A stretch of DNA of 64,000 nucleotides from Chryseobacterium vrystaatense. Its GTDB lineage: Bacteria > Bacteroidota > Bacteroidia > Flavobacteriales > Weeksellaceae. A model generated the notes under the pieces. That model was not told where the DNA came from and ran no database searches. It saw nothing but the letters and a program-made list of their open reading frames with translations. The stretch covers positions 558,001 to 622,000 of the forward strand of contig NZ_JPRI01000002.1 in NCBI RefSeq assembly GCF_000737765.1, read 5' to 3'. The position numbers and the translations under genes were made by a program. Below are positions 34,514 to 43,749 of the stretch, in pieces (position 1 is the first letter of the stretch; each line of letters opens with the position of its first letter).

Positions 34514-36643
34514 ATGAAAAAATTACTCTTAACTCTTACTGTGGCTGTGGCATTCCATAATGTATCGGCACAGGAAATCACTTTAGATAAAATATATTCA
34601 GGATATTACCGTGGGAAAGGAATTGCCGGTATTGCTTCCATGAAGAACGGAGAGAATTATCTGGTCATTGAACCGACAGGAATTGCTAAGTATTCGTACA
34701 AAACTTCGCAAAAGGAAGGAAATATTGTTGACGGTAAATTTGAGAGTTACGAATTCTCTGATGATGAGTCAAAAATTCTTCTTTTAAAAGAAAGCCAACC
34801 TATTTACAGACATTCTTTCCTTGGAAAATTTGATGTTAAAGATTTAAAATCAGGAAAAACAATCAGCTTAAATGATGGGCAGGCACTTCAGGAACCAAGA
34901 TTTTCTCCAGACGCCACTAAAGTAGCTTTTATTGTAGAAAATAATTTATTCTATCAGGATCTGAACTCGGGAGAAATCACTCAAATAACAAATGACGGCA
35001 GGAAAAATTCAATTATCAACGGACTTGCAGACTGGGTATATGAGGAAGAATTCGGGCATGCAAGACAATACGAATGGACAAAGAATTCTGATGCTGTAGT
35101 ATTTGTAAAATCTGACGAAAGCCAGGTTCCGGAAATTTACATTCCGATCTATGGAAAAAATCTTTATCCAGCTGAAATGCGTTACAAATATCCTAAAGCA
35201 GGAGAAAAAAACTCTATTGTTTCAGCTCAGCTGTACCGTCTTGACACAAAAAAGACGATGCCTCTGAATTTAAGTTCTTTCAAAAATTATTATATTCCGA
35301 ATGTCATTCAGACAGCAAAACCTGACGAAATTGTTTTGGTTACTTCCGAAAGAATTCAGAATGCTTCTGATATTTTAAAGGTTAATACCAAAACCGGAGC
35401 TATCCAGAAATTATTCACAGAAACAGATGAAAAATGGATCGATACAGACAGCCCTACCCTTGAATTCCTTGAGGATGATTCTTTCCTTTGGGCCTCTGAA
35501 AGAGATGGAAACCGACACCTGTACTGGTATGACAAAGACGGAAAACTTAAAAAGCAAATCACAAAAGGAAACTGGGAAGTAACGGATTATTATGGATTCA
35601 ATCCTAAATCTAAAGAGATTTACGTTCAGACCACTGAAAAAGGAAGCATCAACAAAGTGATTTCCAAAGTCAATATCGAAAACGGAAAATCTCAGCTGAT
35701 CTCTAACGCTGAAGGAAATAATTCTGCCAACTTCAGTAAAAACTACAGCTATTTCATTGAAACATCTTCTACAGCTTCAAAACCTTACACTTTTGTATTA
35801 AAGGACGGAAATGGTAAAACCGTTAAAGAACTTCAGAATAATAATGATCAGCTTCAGAAATTAAAAGCAGATAACTTTTCAGAGAAAGAATTCATCACTA
35901 TTCCAAACGGTGCCGGAGACCAAATGAATGCATGGATCATCAAGCCTAAGAATTTTGATCCGAATAAAAAATATCCTCTGTTTATGTTCCAGTATTCCGG
36001 ACCGGGATCGCAGCAGGTAGCTAATTCATGGGACACAGGAAATACTTTATGGTTTAACCACTTGGTGCAGAAAGGCTATATTGTTGCCTGTGTAGACGGC
36101 CGTGGAACAGGATACAAAGGGACTAAATTCAAGAAAGCAACTTATATGAATTTAGGAAAATACGAGATTGAAGATCAGATCACCGCTGCGAAATGGTTCG
36201 GAACACAGTCTTATATTGATAAATCAAGAATCGGAATGTTCGGATGGAGTTTCGGCGGGTATATGACCAGTTTAGCGATGACCAAAGGTGCAGATGTTTT
36301 CAAAGCGGGAATTGCTGTAGCCCCGGTAACCAACTGGAGATATTATGATTCTGTATATACGGAACGATTCATGAGAACGCCTCAGGAAAATCCGGATGGA
36401 TATGACAAAAACTCACCTACAGAATATGCAAAACTGTTGAAAGGTAAATTCCTGTTAATTCACGGAACGGCTGATGATAACGTACACTTCCAGAATTCTA
36501 TGGAATTTTCTGAAGCTTTGATCCAGAATAAAAAACAGTTTGATTTTATGGCCTACCCTGATAAAAACCATGGAATCTATGGTGGACAAACCAGACCACA
36601 GCTATATCAGAAAATGACTGATTTCATTATAGAGAATCTGTAA
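34514..36643 (+). CDS. Prolyl dipeptidyl peptidase (S9 family, DPP-IV type)
   Basis: 709 aa from the Met at 34514, giving a clean signal peptide (MKKLLLTLTVAVAFHNVSAQ); the longest frame starts 7 codons earlier. Beta-propeller N-terminal half with the N-terminus-binding double-Glu motif DWVYEEEFG, then the alpha/beta-hydrolase domain with nucleophile GWSFGGY (Ser579 from this start), acidic HGTADDNVHF and His in KNHGIYGG. Removes X-Pro/X-Ala dipeptides from periplasmic peptides. Overlaps the next gene as TAATG and stands just upstream of three peptide-transporter genes. Confidence 0.92.
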   Translation: MKKLLLTLTVAVAFHNVSAQEITLDKIYSGYYRGKGIAGIASMKNGENYLVIEPTGIAKYSYKTSQKEGNIVDGKFESYEFSDDESKILLLKESQPIYRHSFLGKFDVKDLKSGKTISLNDGQALQEPRFSPDATKVAFIVENNLFYQDLNSGEITQITNDGRKNSIINGLADWVYEEEFGHARQYEWTKNSDAVVFVKSDESQVPEIYIPIYGKNLYPAEMRYKYPKAGEKNSIVSAQLYRLDTKKTMPLNLSSFKNYYIPNVIQTAKPDEIVLVTSERIQNASDILKVNTKTGAIQKLFTETDEKWIDTDSPTLEFLEDDSFLWASERDGNRHLYWYDKDGKLKKQITKGNWEVTDYYGFNPKSKEIYVQTTEKGSINKVISKVNIENGKSQLISNAEGNNSANFSKNYSYFIETSSTASKPYTFVLKDGNGKTVKELQNNNDQLQKLKADNFSEKEFITIPNGAGDQMNAWIIKPKNFDPNKKYPLFMFQYSGPGSQQVANSWDTGNTLWFNHLVQKGYIVACVDGRGTGYKGTKFKKATYMNLGKYEIEDQITAAKWFGTQSYIDKSRIGMFGWSFGGYMTSLAMTKGADVFKAGIAVAPVTNWRYYDSVYTERFMRTPQENPDGYDKNSPTEYAKLLKGKFLLIHGTADDNVHFQNSMEFSEALIQNKKQFDFMAYPDKNHGIYGGQTRPQLYQKMTDFIIENL

Positions 36644-37428
36644 TGAAGTATTTATTTGTTTTTTCAATGCTCTTATGCTATTCTTTTGCAGAATCGCAGG
36701 CTTTGGCATTGACAAAAGAGAAAATGGAGGTTGCTGTTTTTTCGGAAGGAAATTGGGAAATCAGAAAAATCAAAGATGAATTCAAACTTTCTCAAACAAC
36801 AGCAATTACCGAAAACGGGGCAAAACTTATCCTGTATAAAGATAAAACATGGAAATACGCAAACATTAAAGACCGCGAGGCTTTTGAAAACATTCCTGTC
36901 AATAAGCAGATTCTTACAAAACCATCCTCCGCAGATTCATTGGTAAGAAGTGAATATGCTGATGGTGGTGTTTATTTTAACAAGAAAAAATGGAACGCTT
37001 ACGAAAGTGACAATCTTCGATTTTCTGAGTATAATTTTGTAAGTTCAGATGACTCAAAACTTTACGGCTATTTCTACTGCATCAATTCGAAAAAAAAGAA
37101 TATTGAGGTTATTAAAGATGAAGCCATTGGCTCTATTTTGAATCTTCCTAATAATTCAACTTTAAAGAGTACGGAGTACAGAACTGTGAATGGTTTACCT
37201 ATGTTCCATATATATTATAGCAGAAAACTGGATACCGGCACTTTTGATGTTCTGGATAATTATTTTCAAACTACTTATGGTTATTGCCATATTTCAGCAT
37301 ATACTTACAGCAAACAGTTTACGAAAAACCAAGAAGAACTGGAAAAACTGATCAATGGGCTTTCAGAAGCTGAACAGTGGAAAAGATATGAACAATATCT
37401 AGTACCGCCGCCTCCACCTTCAAAATAA
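36643..37428 (+). CDS. Periplasmic hypothetical protein coupled to the DPP-IV gene
   Basis: 261 aa with signal peptide (MKYLFVFSMLLCYSFAESQA). A small repeat-like beta motif of the 'charged, then Lys-Asp-Lys-Thr-Trp' type is visible: ENGAKLILYKDKTWKYANIK. A second domain (residues 90-230) is unknown, ending in a proline run (VPPPPPSK). The start codon overlaps the DPP-IV stop, so the two are translationally coupled and probably act together, for instance as a partner or chaperone of the peptidase. Terminator follows. Confidence 0.65.
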   Translation: MKYLFVFSMLLCYSFAESQALALTKEKMEVAVFSEGNWEIRKIKDEFKLSQTTAITENGAKLILYKDKTWKYANIKDREAFENIPVNKQILTKPSSADSLVRSEYADGGVYFNKKKWNAYESDNLRFSEYNFVSSDDSKLYGYFYCINSKKKNIEVIKDEAIGSILNLPNNSTLKSTEYRTVNGLPMFHIYYSRKLDTGTFDVLDNYFQTTYGYCHISAYTYSKQFTKNQEELEKLINGLSEAEQWKRYEQYLVPPPPPSK

Positions 37429-37437
37429 ACGAATATC

Positions 37438-37472
37438 TTAATCCCTTTCAAATTCTGAAAGGGATTTTTATT
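37438..37472 (+). terminator. Terminator after the peptidase pair
   Basis: AATCCCTTTCA / TGAAAGGGATT hairpin followed by TTTAT. Confidence 0.8.
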
Positions 37473-37558
37473 TATTTCATTAATCGTTTAGGGATGTATT
37501 ATTTATTTTATCAATTGAAATTAAAAACTTATTTTTGGGAAATTTGAAATTTGATTAT

Positions 37559-39214
37559 ATGAAGACTAAACATCCTAAAGGCCTGCCCTTTCTCTTTTTC
37601 ACAGAAATGTGGGAGCGTTTCGGGTACTATCTGATTCTTGGAATCTTTGTCCTGTATGTTATTGAACCTACAGGAATGAAAGGCGGACTTGGACTTCCGG
37701 ATAAAACAGCTGATGATATTTTCGGAACATACATCGCTTTGACCTATTTAACTCCCTTCCTTGGAGGATTTTTGGCTGACAGGGTCTTAGGATATATCAA
37801 ATCTATCTATCTGGGCGGAATTCTAATGGCCGCAGGATATATAGGAATGGGGGTTTTCAAAGAGCTTCCCCTTTTTTATGGTTCTTTAGCATTGATTATT
37901 ATTGGAAATGGTTTCTTTAAACCTACTATTTCAACACTGCTAGGAAACCTTTATTCTGAAGAACCTTATAAGGCAAACAAAGACTCTGGATATAATATTT
38001 TCTATATGGGAATCAATATCGGAGCCTTTATCTGTAATATTATTGCAGCCTTCATGCGTAACAAATTCGGATGGGGTGAAGCTTTCATTACTGCAGGGGT
38101 AGGAATGCTTGTAGGGCTGGTGATTTTTACAATAGGAAGAAAACACTATATCCATGCTGCACAGATGAAACCTGTACAGGAAGGAGATACCAAGCTTTCT
38201 GAAATATTAATGAAAGTTTTTGTTCCTGCTATTGCCATTGGGGCTATAGGATGGTTTATTCCCGGAAATATTTTTGGAAGTGACAGTACAGATGCTTTTA
38301 TTTTTGCCTGCTTACCCGTAATCTATTTTTATGCTTCGCTTTACTTTAAAGCTAAACCTGAAGAAAAACCTTCTATTGGAGCGCTGCTTTCGGTATTTCT
38401 GATCAGTATGTTCTTCTGGGCAGTTTTCAAACAGAATGGTACAGCTCTTACAAGATGGGCCAACTACTATACGGACCGAAGCGTTCCCGCTTCCCTGGAA
38501 AAGCCGCTTGAAGACATTTATATGGTAGAGGGGAAAAGCTATGACGATAAAGAAGTTCCCGTCTATGATAACCAATTTCAGTCTCAAAAAGATAAAGATG
38601 GAAAAAGTATTAAAGAAACAGGAAAAGACATCTATTTCAAAAATATCACTCCCGAACAACGTGCAGCTTTAGAAAAAAATCCTGAATCTAAAGTGTATTT
38701 ATATAATACGGAATTATTCCAGTCGATCAATCCATTCTGGGTCATTGCCCTTACTCCGCTGGTGGTAGGTTTCTGGGCGTTATTAAGAAGAAAAGGAAAA
38801 GAACCTTTAACACCAACAAAAATTGTCCTGGGATTATTTATTTCTGCATTATCCTGTCTTGTCATGGTGCTCGCGGTCATGGCCGGAGAGAACGGAGCGG
38901 TAAAAGTTTCTCCTTTATGGCTTGTTGCCGGTTATGGAGTAATTACTGTTGGAGAACTATGTCTTTCTCCTATGGGACTTTCTTTTGTTTCGAAGCTTTC
39001 ACCGGCTAGAATTACAGCTTTAATGATGGGAGGTTTCTTCCTTGCGAATTCAGTAGGAAATAAACTTTCGGGAATTCTTGCCAGTACATGGTACAACTAT
39101 GACAACAAAATGAATTACTTCCTTGTTAACTTTGCTTTGTTAATATTTGCGACACTTTTAGGTCTTTCTATGTTAAAAAGATTAAACAAAATCATGAAGG
39201 AAAAAGGGCACTAA
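37559..39214 (+). CDS. POT family peptide transporter 1
   Basis: 552 aa from Met at 37559 (MKTKHPKGLPFLFFTEMWER). Signature of proton-dependent oligopeptide transporters: FFTEMWERFGYYLILGIFVL (PTR motif 1), then GNGFFKPTISTLLGNLY and a 12-14 helix layout; a loop of about 60 polar residues (near 310-400) sits between helices. Imports di/tripeptides with protons across the inner membrane. Follows the DPP-IV gene pair with a terminator in between; a second POT gene follows after another terminator. Confidence 0.93.
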   Translation: MKTKHPKGLPFLFFTEMWERFGYYLILGIFVLYVIEPTGMKGGLGLPDKTADDIFGTYIALTYLTPFLGGFLADRVLGYIKSIYLGGILMAAGYIGMGVFKELPLFYGSLALIIIGNGFFKPTISTLLGNLYSEEPYKANKDSGYNIFYMGINIGAFICNIIAAFMRNKFGWGEAFITAGVGMLVGLVIFTIGRKHYIHAAQMKPVQEGDTKLSEILMKVFVPAIAIGAIGWFIPGNIFGSDSTDAFIFACLPVIYFYASLYFKAKPEEKPSIGALLSVFLISMFFWAVFKQNGTALTRWANYYTDRSVPASLEKPLEDIYMVEGKSYDDKEVPVYDNQFQSQKDKDGKSIKETGKDIYFKNITPEQRAALEKNPESKVYLYNTELFQSINPFWVIALTPLVVGFWALLRRKGKEPLTPTKIVLGLFISALSCLVMVLAVMAGENGAVKVSPLWLVAGYGVITVGELCLSPMGLSFVSKLSPARITALMMGGFFLANSVGNKLSGILASTWYNYDNKMNYFLVNFALLIFATLLGLSMLKRLNKIMKEKGH

Positions 39215-39240
39215 TCCCTAATTATCATAAAGAATATCAA

Positions 39241-39268
39241 GCTGCAGAATCACTCTGCAGCTTTTTTA
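39241..39268 (+). terminator. Terminator after POT 1
   Basis: GCTGCAGA / TCTGCAGC stem with loop ATCAC and six T. Confidence 0.9.
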
Positions 39269-39289
39269 TTTAAATATAAAATTAAAACC

Positions 39290-39319
39290 TTGCCAAAAAC
39301 TCAAAAAAAACTATATTTG
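39290..39319 (+). promoter_or_regulatory. Promoter of POT 2
   Basis: TTG at 39290-39292, 19 bases, then TATATTTG at 39312-39319, the classic Bacteroidetes promoter. It overlaps the longest possible reading frame, so the true start is downstream at 39347. Confidence 0.75.
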
Positions 39320-39346
39320 TCAGTCTTAACAAAAATTAACAATAGA

Positions 39347-41101
39347 ATGGATAATATTGAAGCATTAAGTCCGAAACCGGATGAATTTGTAGAGAATAAG
39401 AATTCAAGGCATCCAAAGGGATTGTGGGTTCTTTTCGGAACAGAAATGTGGGAGCGTTTCAACTTTTATGGGATGAGAGCATTATTGACGCTCTTTATGG
39501 TAAATTCCTTATTAATAAAAGAAGCTGATGCGGCAATCATTTACGGTGGATTTTTAGCTTTATGTTATTTAACGCCTCTTTTAGGAGGATTTATTGCAGA
39601 TAAATATATCGGAAACAGAAATGCCATCTTAATTGGTGGGTCTTTAATGGCTATTGGTCAGTTTCTATTATTTATCAGTGCCTCAACTTTCTCTGCCGAT
39701 CTGGGCAGTTCAAAAATGATCATGTGGCTCGCTTTATTCGTTATCATTTTCGGTAATGGATTTTTCAAGCCTAATATTTCCTCAATGGTGGGAAGTCTTT
39801 ATCCTAAACAGGAGAAATCTAAACTAGACTCTGCGTTCACCATTTTCTATATGGGGATCAACATTGGAGCATTCCTGGGACAGTTCATCTGTCCATATGT
39901 AGGGGATGTAAAAGATGCAGCTACAGGAGTAAGAGATATTTTTGCATTCAAATGGGGATTCTTAGCCGCTTCAATTGCAATGGTAATTGGAACCGTAACA
40001 TTCTTTATCCTTAAAAATAAGTATGTAGTTAATCCGGAAGGAAGACCTATTGGTGGATTGCCGAAGAATAATACAAGTGAAGATTTTGAAGAAGGTGAAA
40101 CGCAAACTGCGAAATTCTCAGGATTATCTTTGGGTATCACCGGCGTTTTATTTGTTATTTTGTTCTTCGCTTTCAGATATCTGCTGGTAGGAGAATTAGG
40201 GTTTAAAGCTGTAGAAATGGGGCAGATGATTAAAGGAATTATTTATCCTTTCATTTATGCAGCCGGTATTTCCTTAGCTTTCCTTATCATGAGTTCTGCA
40301 GAAAATAAGATTGAAAGACAGAGAATCTGGGTAATTTATATCGTATCTTTCTTTATCATATTCTTCTGGGCAGCTTTCGAGCAGGCAGGATCTTCACTAA
40401 CATTTATCGCGGATAACCAGACGGACAGAAGCATCTTCGGATGGAATATGCCTCCTTCAATGGTTCAGATCTTCAATGGTATTTTCGTAGTTCTGTTAGC
40501 AGTTCCATTCAGTTTAACATGGGATAAATTAAGAGCAAAAGGCAGAGAACCCGTGTCTCCTTTCAAACAGGCAATGGGATTAGCATTGATTGCTCTTTCT
40601 TACTTCATTATCGCACACAACGTAAAAGATCTTGGAAATTCAGGATTGCTAGCCATCAAATGGTTAATGCTTCTATATTTCATCCAGACTTGCGGTGAAC
40701 TTTGTTTATCTCCAATTGGTCTTTCATTAGTAGGTAAACTTGCTCCAAAGAGATTTGCGTCCTTATTATATGGTGTATTCTTTATTTCTAATGCGGCAGG
40801 TTACGCTTTAGCAGGTTCATTGGGAGCGCTTATCCCGGCTACTGGTGATAAATTCACCAAAGCAAAGGAGATCGGTGTCAATCTTCAGGATGTTTTAGAT
40901 AAAAAAGTAACATTAACGACTGAGCAGGCAGCAGCATTTGAGAAAGCTCAGTTGCCATTACACAATCCTACATTTGCAGGATTTGAGATTCATAACTTAT
41001 TCGAATTCTTTATGGTATTCGTAGTACTTTGTGGTATCGCAGCAGTAATTTTGGCGTTCCTTTCTCCAATCTTAAAGAAAATGATGCACGGTGTAAAATA
41101 A
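39347..41101 (+). CDS. POT family peptide transporter 2
   Basis: 584 aa from Met at 39347 (MDNIEALSPKPDEFVENKNS). POT signature GTEMWERFNFYGMRALLTLF and GNGFFKPNISSMVGSLYPK, plus FWAAFEQAGSSLTFIADNQ and TCGELCLSPIGLSLVGKLAP. The start is set by the promoter at 39312. A periplasmic-type insert near the C-terminus (TGDKFTKAKEIG...) is present. Second of three POT genes; paralogues 1 and 3 flank it. Confidence 0.93.
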   Translation: MDNIEALSPKPDEFVENKNSRHPKGLWVLFGTEMWERFNFYGMRALLTLFMVNSLLIKEADAAIIYGGFLALCYLTPLLGGFIADKYIGNRNAILIGGSLMAIGQFLLFISASTFSADLGSSKMIMWLALFVIIFGNGFFKPNISSMVGSLYPKQEKSKLDSAFTIFYMGINIGAFLGQFICPYVGDVKDAATGVRDIFAFKWGFLAASIAMVIGTVTFFILKNKYVVNPEGRPIGGLPKNNTSEDFEEGETQTAKFSGLSLGITGVLFVILFFAFRYLLVGELGFKAVEMGQMIKGIIYPFIYAAGISLAFLIMSSAENKIERQRIWVIYIVSFFIIFFWAAFEQAGSSLTFIADNQTDRSIFGWNMPPSMVQIFNGIFVVLLAVPFSLTWDKLRAKGREPVSPFKQAMGLALIALSYFIIAHNVKDLGNSGLLAIKWLMLLYFIQTCGELCLSPIGLSLVGKLAPKRFASLLYGVFFISNAAGYALAGSLGALIPATGDKFTKAKEIGVNLQDVLDKKVTLTTEQAAAFEKAQLPLHNPTFAGFEIHNLFEFFMVFVVLCGIAAVILAFLSPILKKMMHGVK

Positions 41102-41112
41102 CCGTTCAATAA

Positions 41113-41151
41113 AATACAACAAAACCTCTGCTAAGTCAGAGGTTTTTTTTA
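41113..41151 (+). terminator. Terminator after POT 2
   Basis: AAACCTCTG / CAGAGGTTT stem with loop CTAAGT, then T-run. Confidence 0.85.
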
Positions 41152-41158
41152 TTTTCGT

Positions 41159-41557
41159 ATGATGGAAATTTCCGAAGATCTTTTATTTCAATCCGTAAAG
41201 GAAATTATTACACCGACGCATGCGAAAGTGTTTCGGATAGAGGATTTTACTCTATTGCTCAATTACATCAGCGAAGCCATTCAGAATAGCTGGAATTACC
41301 GGGATCTGAAAAGACAAATCAATTCACTTGCCTACGAAAGAGTTCCGGAACATAGGGAACCTCCAGTAGAGAATATCCACAGTATCTTAAAATGCTCGTC
41401 TGTTTTTGAGTTTTCAGACTTACTGCCTGATCAAAAAAAACAATATCTTCTCAAGCCAATACCTTCTCTACCTTCCAAAAGAAGAAGAATGAAAAGAAAT
41501 ACAGACCAGGGTAGAATCCATTTCGAACTGGTTCAAAACAATAATAAACAACCCTAA
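41159..41557 (+). CDS. Hypothetical protein between POT genes, 132 aa
   Basis: Basic C-terminus (SKRRRMKRN), no signal or membrane helix. Helical N-terminal half (EISEDLLFQSVKEIITPTHA, FTLLLNYISEAIQNSWNYR). Not recognised. The start could be either of two Mets (41159 or 41162). Its 22-base gap to POT 3 suggests co-transcription with it. An ATTTTCG/T-rich box in front resembles a weak promoter. Confidence 0.55.
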   Translation: MMEISEDLLFQSVKEIITPTHAKVFRIEDFTLLLNYISEAIQNSWNYRDLKRQINSLAYERVPEHREPPVENIHSILKCSSVFEFSDLLPDQKKQYLLKPIPSLPSKRRRMKRNTDQGRIHFELVQNNNKQP

Positions 41558-41579
41558 TTAAAATCAATCATATACGATT

Positions 41580-43055
41580 ATGAGCTTAACTCTAGAAGAA
41601 ATACAAAATTTTAAAGGAAAATATCCTAAGCAGCTTTGGACGCTGTTTACGGTAGAGATGTGGGAGCGTTTCTGTTTTTATGGAATGCGGGGCGTACTTA
41701 CCATTTTTATGGTCGACCAGCTGGGTCTGTTAGAAGACAAAGCGAACTTACAATATGGTGCTATACAAGCCTTTATATATGCTTTCACATTTATTGGCGG
41801 AATTTTTGCCGATAAAATTCTCGGATTCAAAAAGTCTTTGGTTTTTGGAGGACTTATTATGACTGTCGGAAACCTTATCATTGCTTTTTCTCCGCATGAC
41901 TTCTTTTACTTCGGGATTACCTGCTCTATTATTGGGACGGGTTTTTTCAAACCTAATATTTCTTCAATGGTAGGAGAACTGTACAAGGAGGATGACCCGA
42001 GAAGAGATGCCGGGTATGGACTCTTTTATGCTGGAATCAATATTGGCGGACTTTTAGGAGGAGCTCTTTGTGTATATCTTGGAAAATATCACTCATGGTC
42101 TTGGTGCTTCCTGGCGGCAGCTGTTGTTATGCTTCTGGGCTTAGTAACTTTTTTTGCAACAAAAAAATCGTTGGGACCTATCGGAGATTCTCCGCTACAG
42201 GTACTTCCGCAATCTAAAAGAACCCTGAGAGAGGTATTGGTATATATTGGCGCTTTGCTAAGTATGCCTCTTATTTTTATCATGGTAAAAAATACGGATT
42301 ATACAGATTATTTCATGTATCTAATAGGTATTGCAGCGGTAGGTTATTTCATAGTTGAAACATTGAAACAAACATCTCCTTATCAGAAGAAACTTGTAGC
42401 TGCGTTTATATTTATTTTCATGTACTTTCTGTTCAACTCTATTTATGAGCAAAGTGGAGGATCTTTATCTTTATTCGCTAAAGACAATTTGGTTCACAAC
42501 CTGTTAGGCTTTGGGATGGATCCCAATATCATTAACAACAGTGCCAATTCACTCTTTATCATTCTTTTCAGCCCGCTTATCGGTTTAGCGTGGATTGCCT
42601 TAAACAAGAGGAAGCTTGAACCCAATACAATCAATAAGTTTGGAATTGGATTCTTATTTCTGGCCGGAGGATTCTTCTTATTTTACAGTTTAAGATATTT
42701 CGCTGGTGCAGACGGGAAATCTTCACTTAATTTATTTACTTTCACATGGTTGGTCATCACTTTCGGTGAATTATGTTTAGGACCTATCGGAATGTCTATC
42801 ATTACTAAATTATCTCCTAAGAAAATGTTTGGGATGATGATGGGCTTATGGTTTTTAGCCAGTGCTTTTGGACAGTTTGCTGCAGGAAAAATCGGTGCCA
42901 GTTTCTCTGAAGCAAATACAGGAAATACAAACATGACTAAACTCATCGCTTATACTGATGGATACAAAACTCTGGGAATCTATGCATTAATTGCTGGTGT
43001 GGTATTAATTTTGATGTCATCATTCGTCAGAAAATTAATGCAGGATGTAAAATAA
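41580..43055 (+). CDS. POT family peptide transporter 3
   Basis: 491 aa. TVEMWERFCFYGMRGVLTIF, GTGFFKPNISSMVGELYKED and FGELCLGPIGMSIITKLSPK show the POT family. Shorter than its neighbours, close to the family's core length. Together with POT 1 and 2 it gives a local three-copy set of dipeptide/tripeptide carriers, which could differ in affinity or specificity. A 41-base gap leads to the thioredoxin-fold gene. Confidence 0.93.
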   Translation: MSLTLEEIQNFKGKYPKQLWTLFTVEMWERFCFYGMRGVLTIFMVDQLGLLEDKANLQYGAIQAFIYAFTFIGGIFADKILGFKKSLVFGGLIMTVGNLIIAFSPHDFFYFGITCSIIGTGFFKPNISSMVGELYKEDDPRRDAGYGLFYAGINIGGLLGGALCVYLGKYHSWSWCFLAAAVVMLLGLVTFFATKKSLGPIGDSPLQVLPQSKRTLREVLVYIGALLSMPLIFIMVKNTDYTDYFMYLIGIAAVGYFIVETLKQTSPYQKKLVAAFIFIFMYFLFNSIYEQSGGSLSLFAKDNLVHNLLGFGMDPNIINNSANSLFIILFSPLIGLAWIALNKRKLEPNTINKFGIGFLFLAGGFFLFYSLRYFAGADGKSSLNLFTFTWLVITFGELCLGPIGMSIITKLSPKKMFGMMMGLWFLASAFGQFAAGKIGASFSEANTGNTNMTKLIAYTDGYKTLGIYALIAGVVLILMSSFVRKLMQDVK

Positions 43056-43096
43056 AGTAAGCAAGATTATGCTTATTTTTACATAAATATCAAATT

Positions 43097-43630
43097 ATGA
43101 AGAAAATTATAAGCATAATACTTCTACTTATAGTAAATTTTAGCTTTGCGCAGGTAAAGTGGATGACTATTGAAGAAGCTTTAAAAGCTCAGAAAGAAAA
43201 TCCAAAAAAAATTCTGTTAGATTTTTATGCGGACTGGTGCGGTCCATGCAAGATCATGGACAAAAAAACATACGGTCATGCAGTGATTGCTCAGATTTTA
43301 AATGATAATTACTATCCTGTAAAGTTTAATGCTGAAGAAAAGAAATCTATTGACGTTTTTGGAAGAACATTTTCTAATGATAATACAGAATCTAAAAAAG
43401 GAAAAAACTCTTTACACGAATTCACCCAATATATGAATGTGGGTGCAGTTCCCAGTACTGTATTTCTTGATGAGAAAGGAGGCCCGATTACCATCCTTCA
43501 GGGAGAACTCTCCGCAAAAGAACTGGAACCCTATTTGGAGTTTATCTCAAAAGACCTCTTCAAAAAAATCCGTACGAGGGAGCAATGGGAAGATTATCAG
43601 AAAAAATTCAAATCTAAAATCAAAGATTAA
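43097..43630 (+). CDS. Periplasmic thioredoxin-fold protein (WCGPCK)
   Basis: 177 aa with signal peptide (MKKIISIILLLIVNFSFAQ). Thioredoxin fold with active site FYADWCGPCKIMDKKTYG, cis-Pro in VGAVPSTVFLDEKGGP. Related to DUF255/thioredoxin-7 type reductases; probably a periplasmic disulfide reductase or oxidase. Same direction as POT 3 and perhaps on its transcript. Confidence 0.85.
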   Translation: MKKIISIILLLIVNFSFAQVKWMTIEEALKAQKENPKKILLDFYADWCGPCKIMDKKTYGHAVIAQILNDNYYPVKFNAEEKKSIDVFGRTFSNDNTESKKGKNSLHEFTQYMNVGAVPSTVFLDEKGGPITILQGELSAKELEPYLEFISKDLFKKIRTREQWEDYQKKFKSKIKD

Positions 43631-43638
43631 AACCATAC

Positions 43639-43675
43639 AGCGGCTTTCAAAAATTGGAAGCCGCTTTTTTTAATC
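43639..43675 (+). terminator. Terminator after the thioredoxin gene
   Basis: AGCGGCTTTC / GAAGCCGCT-type stem with AAAATTG loop and seven T. Confidence 0.8.
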
Positions 43676-43749
43676 TTACCGGCCAATATTTTCGATAAAA
43701 AATTTTAATCTTAAGCCTATTTTCCCGAAATTAGGGCTCATTTTTAAAA

